A stretch of DNA of 64,000 bases from UMGS1519 sp050951095 (GTDB lineage Bacteria; Actinomycetota; Coriobacteriia; Coriobacteriales; Eggerthellaceae). A program made the translations under genes and the position numbers. This document shows positions 7,895-16,441 of this stretch, piece by piece; the stretch's first letter is position 1; every line of letters starts with the position of its first letter. The notes under the pieces are model-generated. The model searched no databases, was not told where the DNA came from, and saw only the letters and a list, made by a program, of their open reading frames with translations. The DNA lies in contig JBMNIQ010000002.1 of assembly GCA_050951095.1 (NCBI GenBank), forward strand, positions 62,001 to 126,000. Direction: 5' to 3'.

Positions 7895-9394
7895 TCATTG
7901 CTCCATATCCGCTTGTCGGGCCTGGCGGATCTCGTCGCGGAACACGTCCACCAGCAAGTCCACCACCTCCGAGATCTGCTCGGGTTCGATGCTGGCGAAA
8001 TTGATGACGATGCGGTGCACGTCGTAGATGGTCGGGCGCAGGCAGTAGTCGCCCAACATGGCCAGATGCATGCCCCGTTCCAACGCTGCCTGCCGTATGT
8101 CCTGGTCAGAGCGCTTCGTATTCACTTGGAGTATCAGGTGCGTGCCCACATCCACGGCATGCAGCGTGGCGATGGACATGAGCGGCGACTCCTTCAGAGC
8201 CGCTATCATGGCCGCGCGCTGATGGCCGTAGTAGCGGCGCAGGCGATTGATGTGACGCTCGAAATAGCCGCGCGTGATGAATTCCGCCAGCGCGCATTGC
8301 TCGAAGCTCGACACCGTGCACGAATAGAAGCTCAGCTGGCGGCGGTACAGGTCCATCAGGGCTTCCGGCAGCACCATGTACGAGATGCGCAGAGAGGGAA
8401 CGAGCGTCTTCGAGAACGTGTTCATGTAGATGACCTTGTCGCGGTCGTCCTGCGTGAACAGCGGCGGCAGCGCGCGGCCGGTGAAGCGCAGCTCGCTGTC
8501 GTAGTCGTCTTCGATGATGTAGCGGTCGGGCTTCCCATGCGCCCATTCCAGCAACTTCGCGCGGCGGTTCGGGGGCATGACGGCGCCCGTTGGGAAGCTG
8601 TTCGCCGGCGAAACGTGCACCACGTCCGCACGGCCGTCCTCCAGCAGGTCAACGCGCATGCCGTCGTCGTCCATGGGCAGGTAATTCCACAGCGTGCCGA
8701 TGCTGCGCGACACGTTCACCATCTTGCTGGTGCCCACCTCGCCGATGGCGATGACGCAATTCGGGCCGAACAGCTGCAGCAGGCGCCCGTACAGGTATTC
8801 CGTGCCGGCGCCCACGATAATGCGGTCCGGCGTGGTCTGGATGCCCTTGAATTCGTACAGGTGCGCGGCAATGGCGCGGCGCAGCACCTCCACGCCGTTG
8901 AACGGCACCGTCTCGAACAGCACCGGATTGCGGTCGGAGAGCGTCTTGCGCATGATGCGCGACCACGTGTCCACGGGAAACAGCTTCAGGCTGCAGCGGT
9001 TCGCCTTCACGTCGAAGCGAACGGCCTCGTCATCATCCTCTGCTGCCGCGTCGGTGTGCCCGTCATCTGCGGTTTCCCCCGCCATCGGCGCAGGCGCCGC
9101 CTCCGCGCGCGGCCCGTTGCCCGATGTTCCCTCGCGGTACGTTCCCTTGTCGCGGCCGGCGCACACGAAGAACCCGCTGCCCGGCTTCGGCTTCACGTAG
9201 CCTTCGCTGACCAGCATGTCGTACGCCTGCTCGACCGTGCTCACGCTGACGGACAGATGGCTGGAAAGCGTGCGCTTCGACGGCAGGCGCGCACCGGCCG
9301 GCAGCGTCCCCTCGCGAATGTCCTTGCGGATGCACCGGTACAGGTACTCGTATTTCGATTGACGACCCCGCTTATCCAGGTCGTAGGTGATCAT
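7895..9394 (-). CDS. MocR/PdxR-type regulator (GntR helix-turn-helix fused to an aminotransferase fold)
   Basis: About 499 residues. An N-terminal GntR winged helix (EGTLPAGARLPSKRTLSSHL, SVSTVEQAYDMLVSEGYV) is followed by an acidic Ala-rich linker and a fold-type I aminotransferase domain. The PLP lysine is expected in MNTFSKTLVPSLRISYMVLP. MocR proteins bind PLP and usually control vitamin B6 or amino-acid genes. The start is uncertain: ATG at 9394 is used, but a GTG at 9400 has AGAGG at better spacing. No PLP-synthesis gene (pdxS/pdxT) is in the window; the only probable operon partner is the Nudix gene. Confidence 0.9.
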   Translation of the reverse strand: MITYDLDKRGRQSKYEYLYRCIRKDIREGTLPAGARLPSKRTLSSHLSVSVSTVEQAYDMLVSEGYVKPKPGSGFFVCAGRDKGTYREGTSGNGPRAEAAPAPMAGETADDGHTDAAAEDDDEAVRFDVKANRCSLKLFPVDTWSRIMRKTLSDRNPVLFETVPFNGVEVLRRAIAAHLYEFKGIQTTPDRIIVGAGTEYLYGRLLQLFGPNCVIAIGEVGTSKMVNVSRSIGTLWNYLPMDDDGMRVDLLEDGRADVVHVSPANSFPTGAVMPPNRRAKLLEWAHGKPDRYIIEDDYDSELRFTGRALPPLFTQDDRDKVIYMNTFSKTLVPSLRISYMVLPEALMDLYRRQLSFYSCTVSSFEQCALAEFITRGYFERHINRLRRYYGHQRAAMIAALKESPLMSIATLHAVDVGTHLILQVNTKRSDQDIRQAALERGMHLAMLGDYCLRPTIYDVHRIVINFASIEPEQISEVVDLLVDVFRDEIRQARQADMEQ

Positions 9395-9445
9395 CGCCAC
9401 AATGCAACCTCTCGGTATCCGATCGTTTCCCTCCATGATAGGCTA

Positions 9446-9488
9446 CGGAAAGAAAAAGCAGGTCGATTTCCGTCAACCGACCTGCTTT
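9446..9488 (-). terminator. Rho-independent terminator of the ubiB-family gene
   Basis: On the minus strand AAAGCAGGTCG (from 9488 down) pairs with CGACCTGCTTT and is followed by TTCTTTCC. It separates the UbiB-family gene from the MocR gene. Confidence 0.8.
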
Positions 9489-9523
9489 CGATGCGCGATT
9501 GCCGCCCGTCCGGCAGCGAGCGG

Positions 9524-11203
9524 CTAGCGGCGCTTCCGCCGATGCCGCCGCTTGTCGCGTTCCGTCTTATGGACCTTCCACACGCAGTAGACCGCCAGCA
9601 AGAACCCGCACAAGTATCCGAAGAACCCGATGATGGGCACGCCGAACAGGCGGGGCTCCATCTGCGTCGTGCAGAGCAGGCTGGACCCGATGAACAGGCC
9701 GGCCACGATGATGCCCAGCGCCATGACACCGATGGACCGGCGCAGCGCCGACACCGGTTCCTGTAGGTCGCGCAGGCCGATGTTCATCTGCATCTCGCCC
9801 TTCTCCAGCATGTTCAGCGTATCGGACAGCTGTTGGGGAATGCGCATCCCCTTGTCCGTTGCGTAATACAGGTCGAACAGCCGGCGCTCCGCCTCCCGGC
9901 CGATATCCTGCGGCTGTTTCAGCAGCGAGTTCTTCAGGTAGTGGGCCAGCGTGTCGGAGATGTTGATGTTCGGGTTGATGTCCTGCACGGTGCCCTGCAG
10001 CGTCATCAGGCCGCGCGCCAGCGTCATGAACGACCCCGGCATGGAGATATGCTGGTTGCGCAAGGCGCTGAGCAGGTCGTTCAGGCCGTTCGTCAGGTCC
10101 AGGTTCGCAATGTCGCGCGTCGCGTAGCGCGAAAGCAGCGAATCCATGTCGCGCAGCAGGCGCGCGTGGTCCAGCTCGCCGTCCGCATGGCCCCACGAAA
10201 GCAACGTGGTCTTCAGCCCGGCGGCATCGCCCATGGCCACGGCCAGGAACATCTTGCGCAACATGGCGCGCTCGCCCTTCGCCAGCCGGCCCATCATGCC
10301 CAGGTCGATCCACACCACTTCCCCATCGCGCAACATGATGTTCGCGGAATGCGGATCGGCATGGAACAGGCCGTCCTCCAGCATCTGCTCCAGATAGTTG
10401 TGCACGATGCGGCGGCCCAGCTGCTCCAGGCGGTGCTCGGACAGCTTTTCGCGCAATTCGCCTATGCGGTCGAACGACGTGCCCTCCACGTATTCCATAA
10501 CCAGGATGGTCTCGTTCGAGTACTCCGTGTACACCTTCGGCGACGAGATGCCGTAGCGCCCTTCGTTGTTCAGGTAGAACTCGCGCAGGTTCTCGGCTTC
10601 CTTGCGGAAATCGACCTCCTCCTTCACCGTGCGCTCCAGCTCGTCGATGAACACGTTCGCGTCGAACCCGGAGCCCATGTACTCGGACGCCTCCAGCAAG
10701 TCGGCGGCGCGGCGCATGAGGTCGATATCGTCCAGGATCTTCTTCTTGATGCCCGACCGCTGGATCTTCACGGCAACGGATTCGCCCGTCACCAGCGTGG
10801 CGCGATGCACCTGGGCGATGGATGCGGACCCCAGCGGCACCGGGTCGATGGACGCGAACACGGAATGGTAATCGCCGTTGAACGACCCCGACAGCAGCTC
10901 CTCGGCCTCCTCGAAGCTGAGTGGCGACGTGCTGTTGCGCAGCGTGGCCAACGCGTTGCAGTACTCCACGGGGAAGACATCCGCATGCGACGAGACCATC
11001 TGCCCCAGCTTCACGAACGTGGGACCCAGCTCCTCCAACGCCGCCTTCAGCTGCTCCGGCGAGGGATTGCGCAGCAGGCCGTACTTCGCCAGCACGGCCA
11101 GGATCTCCCGCAGCCGCTTGCGCGACGTGGCATCCATGGTCATGCCCGCCACGGCGCGCATCGCCTTCGCGGCGCGGCTCATGTCTTCAGGTGCTGCCGG
11201 CAT
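9524..11203 (-). CDS. ABC1/UbiB-family (AarF-like) atypical kinase
   Basis: A 559-residue member of the UbiB/ADCK protein-kinase-like family. It shows the invariant KxGQ motif (KLGQ, residues 65-68), the Ala-rich nucleotide loop (PLGSASIAQVHRA), the VAVKIQR lysine and the catalytic HADPHSANI and WIDLGMMGR motifs. Two membrane helices close the C-terminus (about residues 500-540), as in UbiB. Family members support isoprenoid-quinone synthesis or lipid homeostasis as ATPases. Here quinone would be menaquinone. It is last in a minus-strand unit after arsR-like and DJ-1-like genes (54-base gap), a partnership I do not know from characterised systems. Confidence 0.9.
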   Translation of the reverse strand: MPAAPEDMSRAAKAMRAVAGMTMDATSRKRLREILAVLAKYGLLRNPSPEQLKAALEELGPTFVKLGQMVSSHADVFPVEYCNALATLRNSTSPLSFEEAEELLSGSFNGDYHSVFASIDPVPLGSASIAQVHRATLVTGESVAVKIQRSGIKKKILDDIDLMRRAADLLEASEYMGSGFDANVFIDELERTVKEEVDFRKEAENLREFYLNNEGRYGISSPKVYTEYSNETILVMEYVEGTSFDRIGELREKLSEHRLEQLGRRIVHNYLEQMLEDGLFHADPHSANIMLRDGEVVWIDLGMMGRLAKGERAMLRKMFLAVAMGDAAGLKTTLLSWGHADGELDHARLLRDMDSLLSRYATRDIANLDLTNGLNDLLSALRNQHISMPGSFMTLARGLMTLQGTVQDINPNINISDTLAHYLKNSLLKQPQDIGREAERRLFDLYYATDKGMRIPQQLSDTLNMLEKGEMQMNIGLRDLQEPVSALRRSIGVMALGIIVAGLFIGSSLLCTTQMEPRLFGVPIIGFFGYLCGFLLAVYCVWKVHKTERDKRRHRRKRR

Positions 11204-11257
11204 CGCGTGCGTCCTTACCGAATCCGTCTATCTCGCGCTACAACGTAGAGCATGCCG

Positions 11258-11827
11258 CTACGCCCAGGGGTCGTGGACGGGGCCGCGTAGCGCGTTCGTA
11301 ACCTGCAAGCCGAACACGAATGCCGCCTTCGGTCCGTTGCCCGTGATCAGCGGCGCGCCGTTCACGTTGTTCTTCCCCTCCACCACGGCCGTCTTCTTCA
11401 GATTCGCGCCGTGCGCCACCAGATCGTCCTCGTATTCCTTGTCGGGGAACACCGTAGCGTCCACGCCGTCCAGCAGCCCTGCGTGCGCGAGGATGACCGG
11501 CGCCAGGCAGATGGCCGCCAGCACGCCCTCGTCGTCGACCACCTGGCGGGCGATCTTCTCCACCCGTTCGTCATCTATGTATATGGTCGCACCCGGACCG
11601 CCGATAAGCGCCAGGCAGTCCCATTTCTCGTTCACGGCATCGTCCAGCGTCATATGCGCATGCGCGACGCTGCCCAGCTTTCCTTCGCAGGCGCCCGTAT
11701 GCGTGCTGACCACCATGACGTCCGCCTTCGCGCCCTTCAGCGCGGCATGCGTCTGGGAAAACTCCTCGTCGCGGAACCCCTCCGGAGCAATGAGGATCAT
11801 GGCCTTCTTGTCTTGCAGTCCCAGCAT
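11258..11827 (-). CDS. DJ-1/PfpI-family protein
   Basis: A 189-residue single-domain DJ-1/PfpI/ThiJ protein. The nucleophile elbow is AAICLAPVILAHAGLL with Cys107, and the acidic partner probably lies in PEGFRDEEF (residues 15-23). Members include glyoxalase III/deglycase-like proteins, PfpI proteases and redox sensors; family membership alone does not settle the activity. It sits between an ArsR/SmtB regulator and a UbiB kinase on the same strand, with short gaps on both sides, so it is likely controlled by the regulator. Confidence 0.9.
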   Translation of the reverse strand: MLGLQDKKAMILIAPEGFRDEEFSQTHAALKGAKADVMVVSTHTGACEGKLGSVAHAHMTLDDAVNEKWDCLALIGGPGATIYIDDERVEKIARQVVDDEGVLAAICLAPVILAHAGLLDGVDATVFPDKEYEDDLVAHGANLKKTAVVEGKNNVNGAPLITGNGPKAAFVFGLQVTNALRGPVHDPWA

Positions 11828-11882
11828 TCCGTCTCCTTATCATCGAATACGGCACGAAGCGCAGCTGCCCGCGGTGCGGCAG

Positions 11883-12218
11883 CTATTCGCATACGTGCGT
11901 CAAGCCCTGCGCCAGCATGGTGATCACGTGATCGTCGGCCAGCGAATACAGCACGTTCTTGCCGTCGCGTGAGAATTTCACCAGATGCGCCTGCTTCAGC
12001 GTGCGCAGCTGATGGGAAACCGCGCTCTGCGTGGCGCCGATGACCTCGGCAATCTCCCCCACGCGCAGCTCCTTGCCCATGAGCGCGTACAGAATCTTGA
12101 TGCGCGTCGTGTCGCTGAACACCCTGAACAGGTCCGCCAGGTCGTAGAGCAGCTCCTCGTCGGGCAGCTCCGTGTCCATTTCCTGCAGCAGGGTTTCCAT
12201 ATTGCGCATGTCGCCCAT
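11883..12218 (-). CDS. ArsR/SmtB-family metal-responsive regulator
   Basis: A 111-residue ArsR/SmtB winged-helix repressor. The recognition helix lies in ELRVGEIAEVIGATQSAVSH. The ArsR cysteine motif (ELCVCDL type) is absent. The last helix instead carries Asp95, His97, His108 and Glu111 in the exact spacing D-x-H-x10-H-x2-E, which is the alpha-5 zinc site of SmtB/CzrA-type sensors. The start at 12218 has AAGGAG five bases upstream, which excludes a longer frame to 12386. It heads the unit with the DJ-1 and UbiB genes. Known members repress efflux pumps or metallothioneins, none of which is nearby. Confidence 0.88.
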   Translation of the reverse strand: MGDMRNMETLLQEMDTELPDEELLYDLADLFRVFSDTTRIKILYALMGKELRVGEIAEVIGATQSAVSHQLRTLKQAHLVKFSRDGKNVLYSLADDHVITMLAQGLTHVCE

Positions 12219-12605
12219 GGCGGCTCCTTCGCTTGCATGCCGGCTTTCTTCGTACCGTATCAGTATACGGCGGCAGCGGGGGCGCGGCCCGGCTTCCGCA
12301 TGCAAGCTGCGCGAAACCCCTGCAAATGGCGCGGCCGCCCGCGAGTAGCCCGGGCCGTCTCCCGCATGCATCCGAAACGCCGGCAAGGCCTCAACCGCAT
12401 TGTCAAATCTGTTCGATATGAAGCCGAAAACTTAAATAATTCGGCTCTTTTCCTATTGGCGTTCTTTTACGAAACCCCCGTTTTTCTCCCCCATTCTCTA
12501 TTGGAAATTCGAAGGGCAAATCAGCAGAATGGAGATATGCCAATCGCTTGGCAACACTGTCCATGTGCATAACGCTAATACGCATGCACGCGAAAGGAGT
12601 TTTGC
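12219..12605 (+). promoter_or_regulatory. Divergent control region with inverted repeat over a possible -35 box
   Basis: No gene is visible between the divergent arsR-like and acyl-CoA dehydrogenase starts. The half near 12219-12420 is GC-rich and the half near 12425-12600 is AT-rich. TGCCAA (12538-12543) and TTGGCA (12548-12553) form a perfect repeat with a four-base centre. TTGGCA could also be a -35 box, with TAACGC at 12570-12575 as a weak -10. GAAAGGAG lies just before the ATG at 12606. No SmtB-like 12-2-12 operator was found by eye. Confidence 0.4.
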
Positions 12606-13799
12606 ATGAATCCCAATGCAAAGATTACCGATGAGCAGTTCGAGGCTTACAAGCTGAAGATCCGCGAGCTGGCTCAGGGTCCCTTTGAGGAGATGCAGAA
12701 GGACATCGAGGTCACCAACACGTTCCCCGATGAGTTCTACGAGCTGTGCAAGAAGAACGATCTGTATCGTTACTATCTGCCTTCCGAGTACGGCGGATGG
12801 GACCTCAACGAGCTGGAGATCCTGGAAGTCCAGGAGGAGTTCTCCCGCGGCCCCGGCGGCATGCGCATGCACCTGCATCATGCAGCCGACATGAACTGGC
12901 GCATCCTGGAGGACTACGGCAAGCCCGAGGTCAAGGCTAAGCTGATGGACAAGTTCCAGGACAAGACCATCTACTGCAACTTCGCCATCACCGAGGCCAC
13001 CGGCGGCACCGGCGCCGACCTGCACACCACCGCTGTCAAGGATGAGAACGGCGATTACATCCTGAACGGCGAGAAGTGGCTGATCTCCCACACCGACTGC
13101 TCCGACTACACGTACGTCATCGCAGTGACCGACCCGAACGACGACAAGGACTCCCGTCTGTCCGCCTTCCTGGTTGACAACACCCTGCCGGGCTTCGAGA
13201 TCGTCCCGATGCCCCACATGATGGGCTGCCGCGGCGCCGGCCATGCAGGCCTGCGTTTCACGAACGTCAAGGTCCCGAAGGAGTGCCTGCTGGGCGAAGA
13301 GGGCCAGGGCATGGAAGTTGCCATTCACTCCCTGTCCGTCTCCCGCGTGCACATCGCCGACTCCAACATCGGCATGGCTCAGCGCATGCTGGAGCTGTCC
13401 ATCGCCCGCGCTCGCGACCGCGTGACCTTCGGTAAGCCGATCATTCAGCGTCAGGCCATCAAGATGAAGATCGCCAACATGATGCAGTACATCCATGCGA
13501 CGCGCTGCATGGTCCGCGACTTCGCCCGTTACTTCGACGCCAACCCGAACGGCAAGTACATCGACGAGAAGGCTGCTCTGTGCAAGCTGCAGTCCATCGA
13601 CATGACCCGCCTGGTTGCCGACGAGATGCTGGAGATCTTCGGTGGCATCGGCTACTTCGAGGATTGCGAGTACGGCCCGGTCGAGCGCCTGTACCGCGAC
13701 TCCCGCGCTATGTGGCTGGAGGAAGGCACCCCGACCGTCCAGCGCATCACCATCGCTCGCGCCGTGGACAAGTACGACGGCCAGATGGATTACGTATAA
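12606..13799 (+). CDS. Acyl-CoA dehydrogenase family flavoprotein
   Basis: A 397-residue acyl-CoA dehydrogenase with the full three-domain layout. The FAD/substrate motif is at residues 127-139 (AITEATGGTGADL). The helical C-terminal domain ends with the catalytic-base segment LEEGTPTVQRITIARAV, where Glu373 aligns with Glu376 of medium-chain acyl-CoA dehydrogenase. Overall layout also fits the CaiA branch (crotonobetainyl-CoA reductase), where the enzyme may work as an enoyl-CoA reductase. No ETF genes are in the window. Codon use resembles that of the ribosomal-protein genes, suggesting high expression. It is monocistronic with a strong ribosome binding site and terminator. Substrate unknown. 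Confidence 0.9.
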   Translation: MNPNAKITDEQFEAYKLKIRELAQGPFEEMQKDIEVTNTFPDEFYELCKKNDLYRYYLPSEYGGWDLNELEILEVQEEFSRGPGGMRMHLHHAADMNWRILEDYGKPEVKAKLMDKFQDKTIYCNFAITEATGGTGADLHTTAVKDENGDYILNGEKWLISHTDCSDYTYVIAVTDPNDDKDSRLSAFLVDNTLPGFEIVPMPHMMGCRGAGHAGLRFTNVKVPKECLLGEEGQGMEVAIHSLSVSRVHIADSNIGMAQRMLELSIARARDRVTFGKPIIQRQAIKMKIANMMQYIHATRCMVRDFARYFDANPNGKYIDEKAALCKLQSIDMTRLVADEMLEIFGGIGYFEDCEYGPVERLYRDSRAMWLEEGTPTVQRITIARAVDKYDGQMDYV

Positions 13800-13840
13800 G
13801 TCGATTTCGCCTCAACAGCGAATCGCTTCATGCGAATTTC

Positions 13841-13876
13841 GGAACCGCTCGGATAGCCGGGCGGTTCCTTTTTTAT
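13841..13876 (+). terminator. Rho-independent terminator of the acyl-CoA dehydrogenase gene
   Basis: GGAACCGCTCGG pairs with CCGGGCGGTTCC over an ATAG loop, followed by six T. Confidence 0.9.
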
Positions 13877-13999
13877 GCCTGACTACTCCGTTCGGGCGCT
13901 TGCCTAGAACGCGAAGACCCAGGGCGCAAAGAAAGCGCACCTCCGGCCATGGACGACCGGGGATGCGCTTCGCATGCAGATAGCTGGATGGAACAGGTG

Positions 14000-14914
14000 C
14001 TACAGCTCGTCTTCGGGATTGATGTTGCCGTATTCGCGCACGAAGTTGATGAAGTTCTCCACGGCGCGGGGCTGGAAGACGTTCTTGCGGTAGATGAGAT
14101 AGACCTTGTGGAAGTCGTCCGGCACTTCCGAAAGCGGCACCTTCACCAGGTTCTGGAACGGCAGCAGGCCCAACGTGTCCAGAACCAGACCGACTGCGGA
14201 AGGATCGGAATCCACCAGGGACCCCAGCGTGATCTCGTCTTCCGCCGTGGCATGGATGTCCAGATCGCGGTCGCAGCATTTCCGGCAAATCTTGCGGACT
14301 TCCTTGCCCAGGGGGATGTCGGGCGAGTAGCTGTAGATCTTCGAATGCGAAAGGTCCTCGATGGTCACGCTCTCCCGCTTTGCGAACGGGCTGTAATCGT
14401 GCACCACGGCAACAAGCCGCTGGGAATCAACGGGAATAAAGCCCAGGTCGTCTTCCTTGCCTTCCACGTACGAGCCGAACACGACATCGTAGCGGCCGGA
14501 CTCCAAGTCCTCCACCAGCTGCGTTGTAAGGCCCTGGTACGTGTTGATGGTAATGCCGCTGCCGTAGCGGTCGCGATACGCACGCAGAAGCGGCGGCAGA
14601 TAGTCCGCCTGAATGGTGTAGATGACGCCCAGATCGATAGCGCCTGACGGCGATCCCGCCTGCTCGTGCGCAATATCAACGGCCTTGTCGATAAGGTCGA
14701 GCGCCTGCGTGATGTATTCGTCGAATTCACGCCCCTGCTTCGTCAGGCGCACATTGCGCCCCTCCTTCTGGAACAGCGGGATGCCGAGCTCCTTTTCCAG
14801 CTGCGAGACCGCGTTGGAAAGCGTCGGCTGCGTGATGAACAGCTCTTCTGCCGCACGTGTGTAATGTTGAACGCGCGCCAAAGTACGGAAATAGTACAAA
14901 TGCGACAGGTTCAT
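14000..14914 (-). CDS. LysR-family transcriptional regulator
   Basis: A 304-residue LysR regulator with helix-turn-helix at residues 1-60 (MNLSHLYYFRTLARVQHY, ELFITQPTLSNAVSQLEKEL) and an effector domain. The start at 14914 replaces a longer frame to 14989 because it begins at the conserved N-terminus. The segment near residue 220 has three close cysteines (ICRKCCDRD), unusual for the family and possibly a redox or metal feature. N-terminus and C-terminus resemble the regulator at 516-1412. It follows the MFS gene at 15143-16441 on the same strand, with a 228-base gap holding a hairpin. Confidence 0.9.
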   Translation of the reverse strand: MNLSHLYYFRTLARVQHYTRAAEELFITQPTLSNAVSQLEKELGIPLFQKEGRNVRLTKQGREFDEYITQALDLIDKAVDIAHEQAGSPSGAIDLGVIYTIQADYLPPLLRAYRDRYGSGITINTYQGLTTQLVEDLESGRYDVVFGSYVEGKEDDLGFIPVDSQRLVAVVHDYSPFAKRESVTIEDLSHSKIYSYSPDIPLGKEVRKICRKCCDRDLDIHATAEDEITLGSLVDSDPSAVGLVLDTLGLLPFQNLVKVPLSEVPDDFHKVYLIYRKNVFQPRAVENFINFVREYGNINPEDEL

Positions 14915-15046
14915 AGTCCGATATCTCTTTTCTATCGTTAAAGAAGGACTCAGTAAGAAACTTACATAAGTGAGAATATAGCATAACAACGTCCTTTAAC
15001 CTCAGACAGTCAGGGCCTTCAGTTGGAAGACGACTGTTGAAAAGAC

Positions 15047-15074
15047 GCCGAAATGCCAGTGCCGAAATGCCAGT
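15047..15074. repeat. Tandem 14-base direct repeat
   Basis: GCCGAAATGCCAGT occurs twice in immediate succession (15047-15060 and 15061-15074) in the gap between the MFS and LysR genes. There are only two copies and no spacer, so it is not a CRISPR; it may be a small duplication or a paired protein site. Confidence 0.6.
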
Positions 15075-15104
15075 TCGGCGGCCCGCATGAAGCGAACCGC
15101 CGAA
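15074..15104 (-). terminator. Hairpin downstream of the MFS gene
   Basis: TTCGGCGG (15074-15081) pairs perfectly with CCGCCGAA (15097-15104) over a 15-base loop, 39 bases after the MFS stop on the minus strand. There is no proper T-run, so termination is uncertain. Confidence 0.4.
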
Positions 15105-15142
15105 CCAGGGATACGCGTATGTCGAATCAGGCTGCGAGCCGG

Positions 15143-16441
15143 TTATTCGGGCATCTTATCCATTGCGCTATAGCCGAACAGCTTCTTGGACTGGCTGACC
15201 AGGTACAGCATCATGACGATTGCCAGGCAGGAGAACACCAGCAGCAGCACCATCATGGTCCACACTGCAGCGCCCTGGCCGATGGCCGTGGTCATGCTGC
15301 CCACGATGTAGGGCAGGAACACGGAGCCGGCGCCCATGAACGTGTAGTAGACTCCGACGTTGCGGCCCTTCGGGCCGGGGCAGTAGTTCTGGCGAACAAT
15401 CAGGCCCGTCTGCAGCGCACCGCCGGCGGCGCCGAAGCCCAGCAGGGCGATGGCGATGTAGATGACCACGTTCACGTGGATCAGCAGCACGATGGCCAGT
15501 GCGACGGCGGAGATGATGGAGTCGATCAGGACGACCTTAACGGGGTTCCAACGCAGCTTGGACATCATGAATGCCCAGAACAGGACCGCGATCAGCGAAC
15601 CGACCGTGTAGACGGAGGTCAAGCCGGCAGCGGCAACCGGATCCAGTCCGCAGTTCGTGATGCCGAACTGCTTCGTGTACTGCTGGGCGCCGTACATGAT
15701 GAACATGCAGACGAAGCCGTAGAACATGGTGATGAAGTTCACCAGGGCGTTCGGCTTTGCCAGCATGGCGTCCTTCTGGGCCTTGATCTCGGCCTCTGCA
15801 GCGTTCTTCACGTCCTCGTTGTGCGCGCCCTCGACCTTCGTCTTGCGCTCGTCGTCATAGACGAACGGGCAGATGATGGCCATGATCGTGGCGATGACGG
15901 ACATCACGATGGGGATGACGATGTTGATGTGCCAAGAACCCGGATCGCTGTTCATGGCAGCGAACAGCGGGTAGATGATGCCGGAGACGGAGATGACGAA
16001 CTTGATGCCGATGACCCAGGAAGCAGCGTTCTTCGGATCGGCTTCCTGCGTGGCGGGATACAGGGAAGCATCCCAGAAGCCGGACGTGGCCAGGCCGGAC
16101 AGGAACGCCGCAAAGCAGGCGACGGTCGCATCCGTGGTGGTCAGCAAGATGCTGAAGCAGATGATGTACAGCACGCCGCCGACTACGGCCGGGATCTTAC
16201 GGCCGATGCGGTCGGACAGCTCGCCGCCCGCCCACACGCTGACGAATTTGCCGACGCCCGTCCAGACGATTGCCATGGATACGGCAGCGGCACCGGCGGT
16301 GGCGTCCGTGTAACCCCACTGCGTATAGAAGTTGACCTGGTTCTGGCTCAGGATGATTGCCTGAATGCCGTGAGTCAGATAGCACATGTACGTCAGCGCA
16401 ATGGCGAACATGTACTTTTTCGCACGTTCTGCAGCACTCAT
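15143..16441 (-). CDS. MFS transporter
   Basis: A 432-residue major facilitator with about 12 membrane segments. The loop after helix 2 carries SVWAGGELSDRIGRK, the classic MFS motif A. A charged central loop (DDERKTKVEGAHNEDVKNAA, about residues 195-220) divides the halves. Start at 16441 was chosen over in-frame codons up to 16543, which lie in untranslated-looking sequence. It is divergent from the SDR gene across a 557-base AT-rich region and precedes a LysR gene, which could control it. It is not closely similar to the other MFS protein here. Substrate unknown. Confidence 0.87.
   Translation of the reverse strand: MSAAERAKKYMFAIALTYMCYLTHGIQAIILSQNQVNFYTQWGYTDATAGAAAVSMAIVWTGVGKFVSVWAGGELSDRIGRKIPAVVGGVLYIICFSILLTTTDATVACFAAFLSGLATSGFWDASLYPATQEADPKNAASWVIGIKFVISVSGIIYPLFAAMNSDPGSWHINIVIPIVMSVIATIMAIICPFVYDDERKTKVEGAHNEDVKNAAEAEIKAQKDAMLAKPNALVNFITMFYGFVCMFIMYGAQQYTKQFGITNCGLDPVAAAGLTSVYTVGSLIAVLFWAFMMSKLRWNPVKVVLIDSIISAVALAIVLLIHVNVVIYIAIALLGFGAAGGALQTGLIVRQNYCPGPKGRNVGVYYTFMGAGSVFLPYIVGSMTTAIGQGAAVWTMMVLLLVFSCLAIVMMLYLVSQSKKLFGYSAMDKMPE

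Noticed and set aside
12219..12572. SmtB-type 12-2-12 operator or a small gene in the arsR/acyl-CoA dehydrogenase gap
   Set aside because: No matching imperfect repeat was found by eye, and frames in this gap lack start signals and family features.
15047..15074. Possible CRISPR seed from a tandem 14-base repeat
   Set aside because: There are only two adjacent copies with no spacer and no cas genes nearby.
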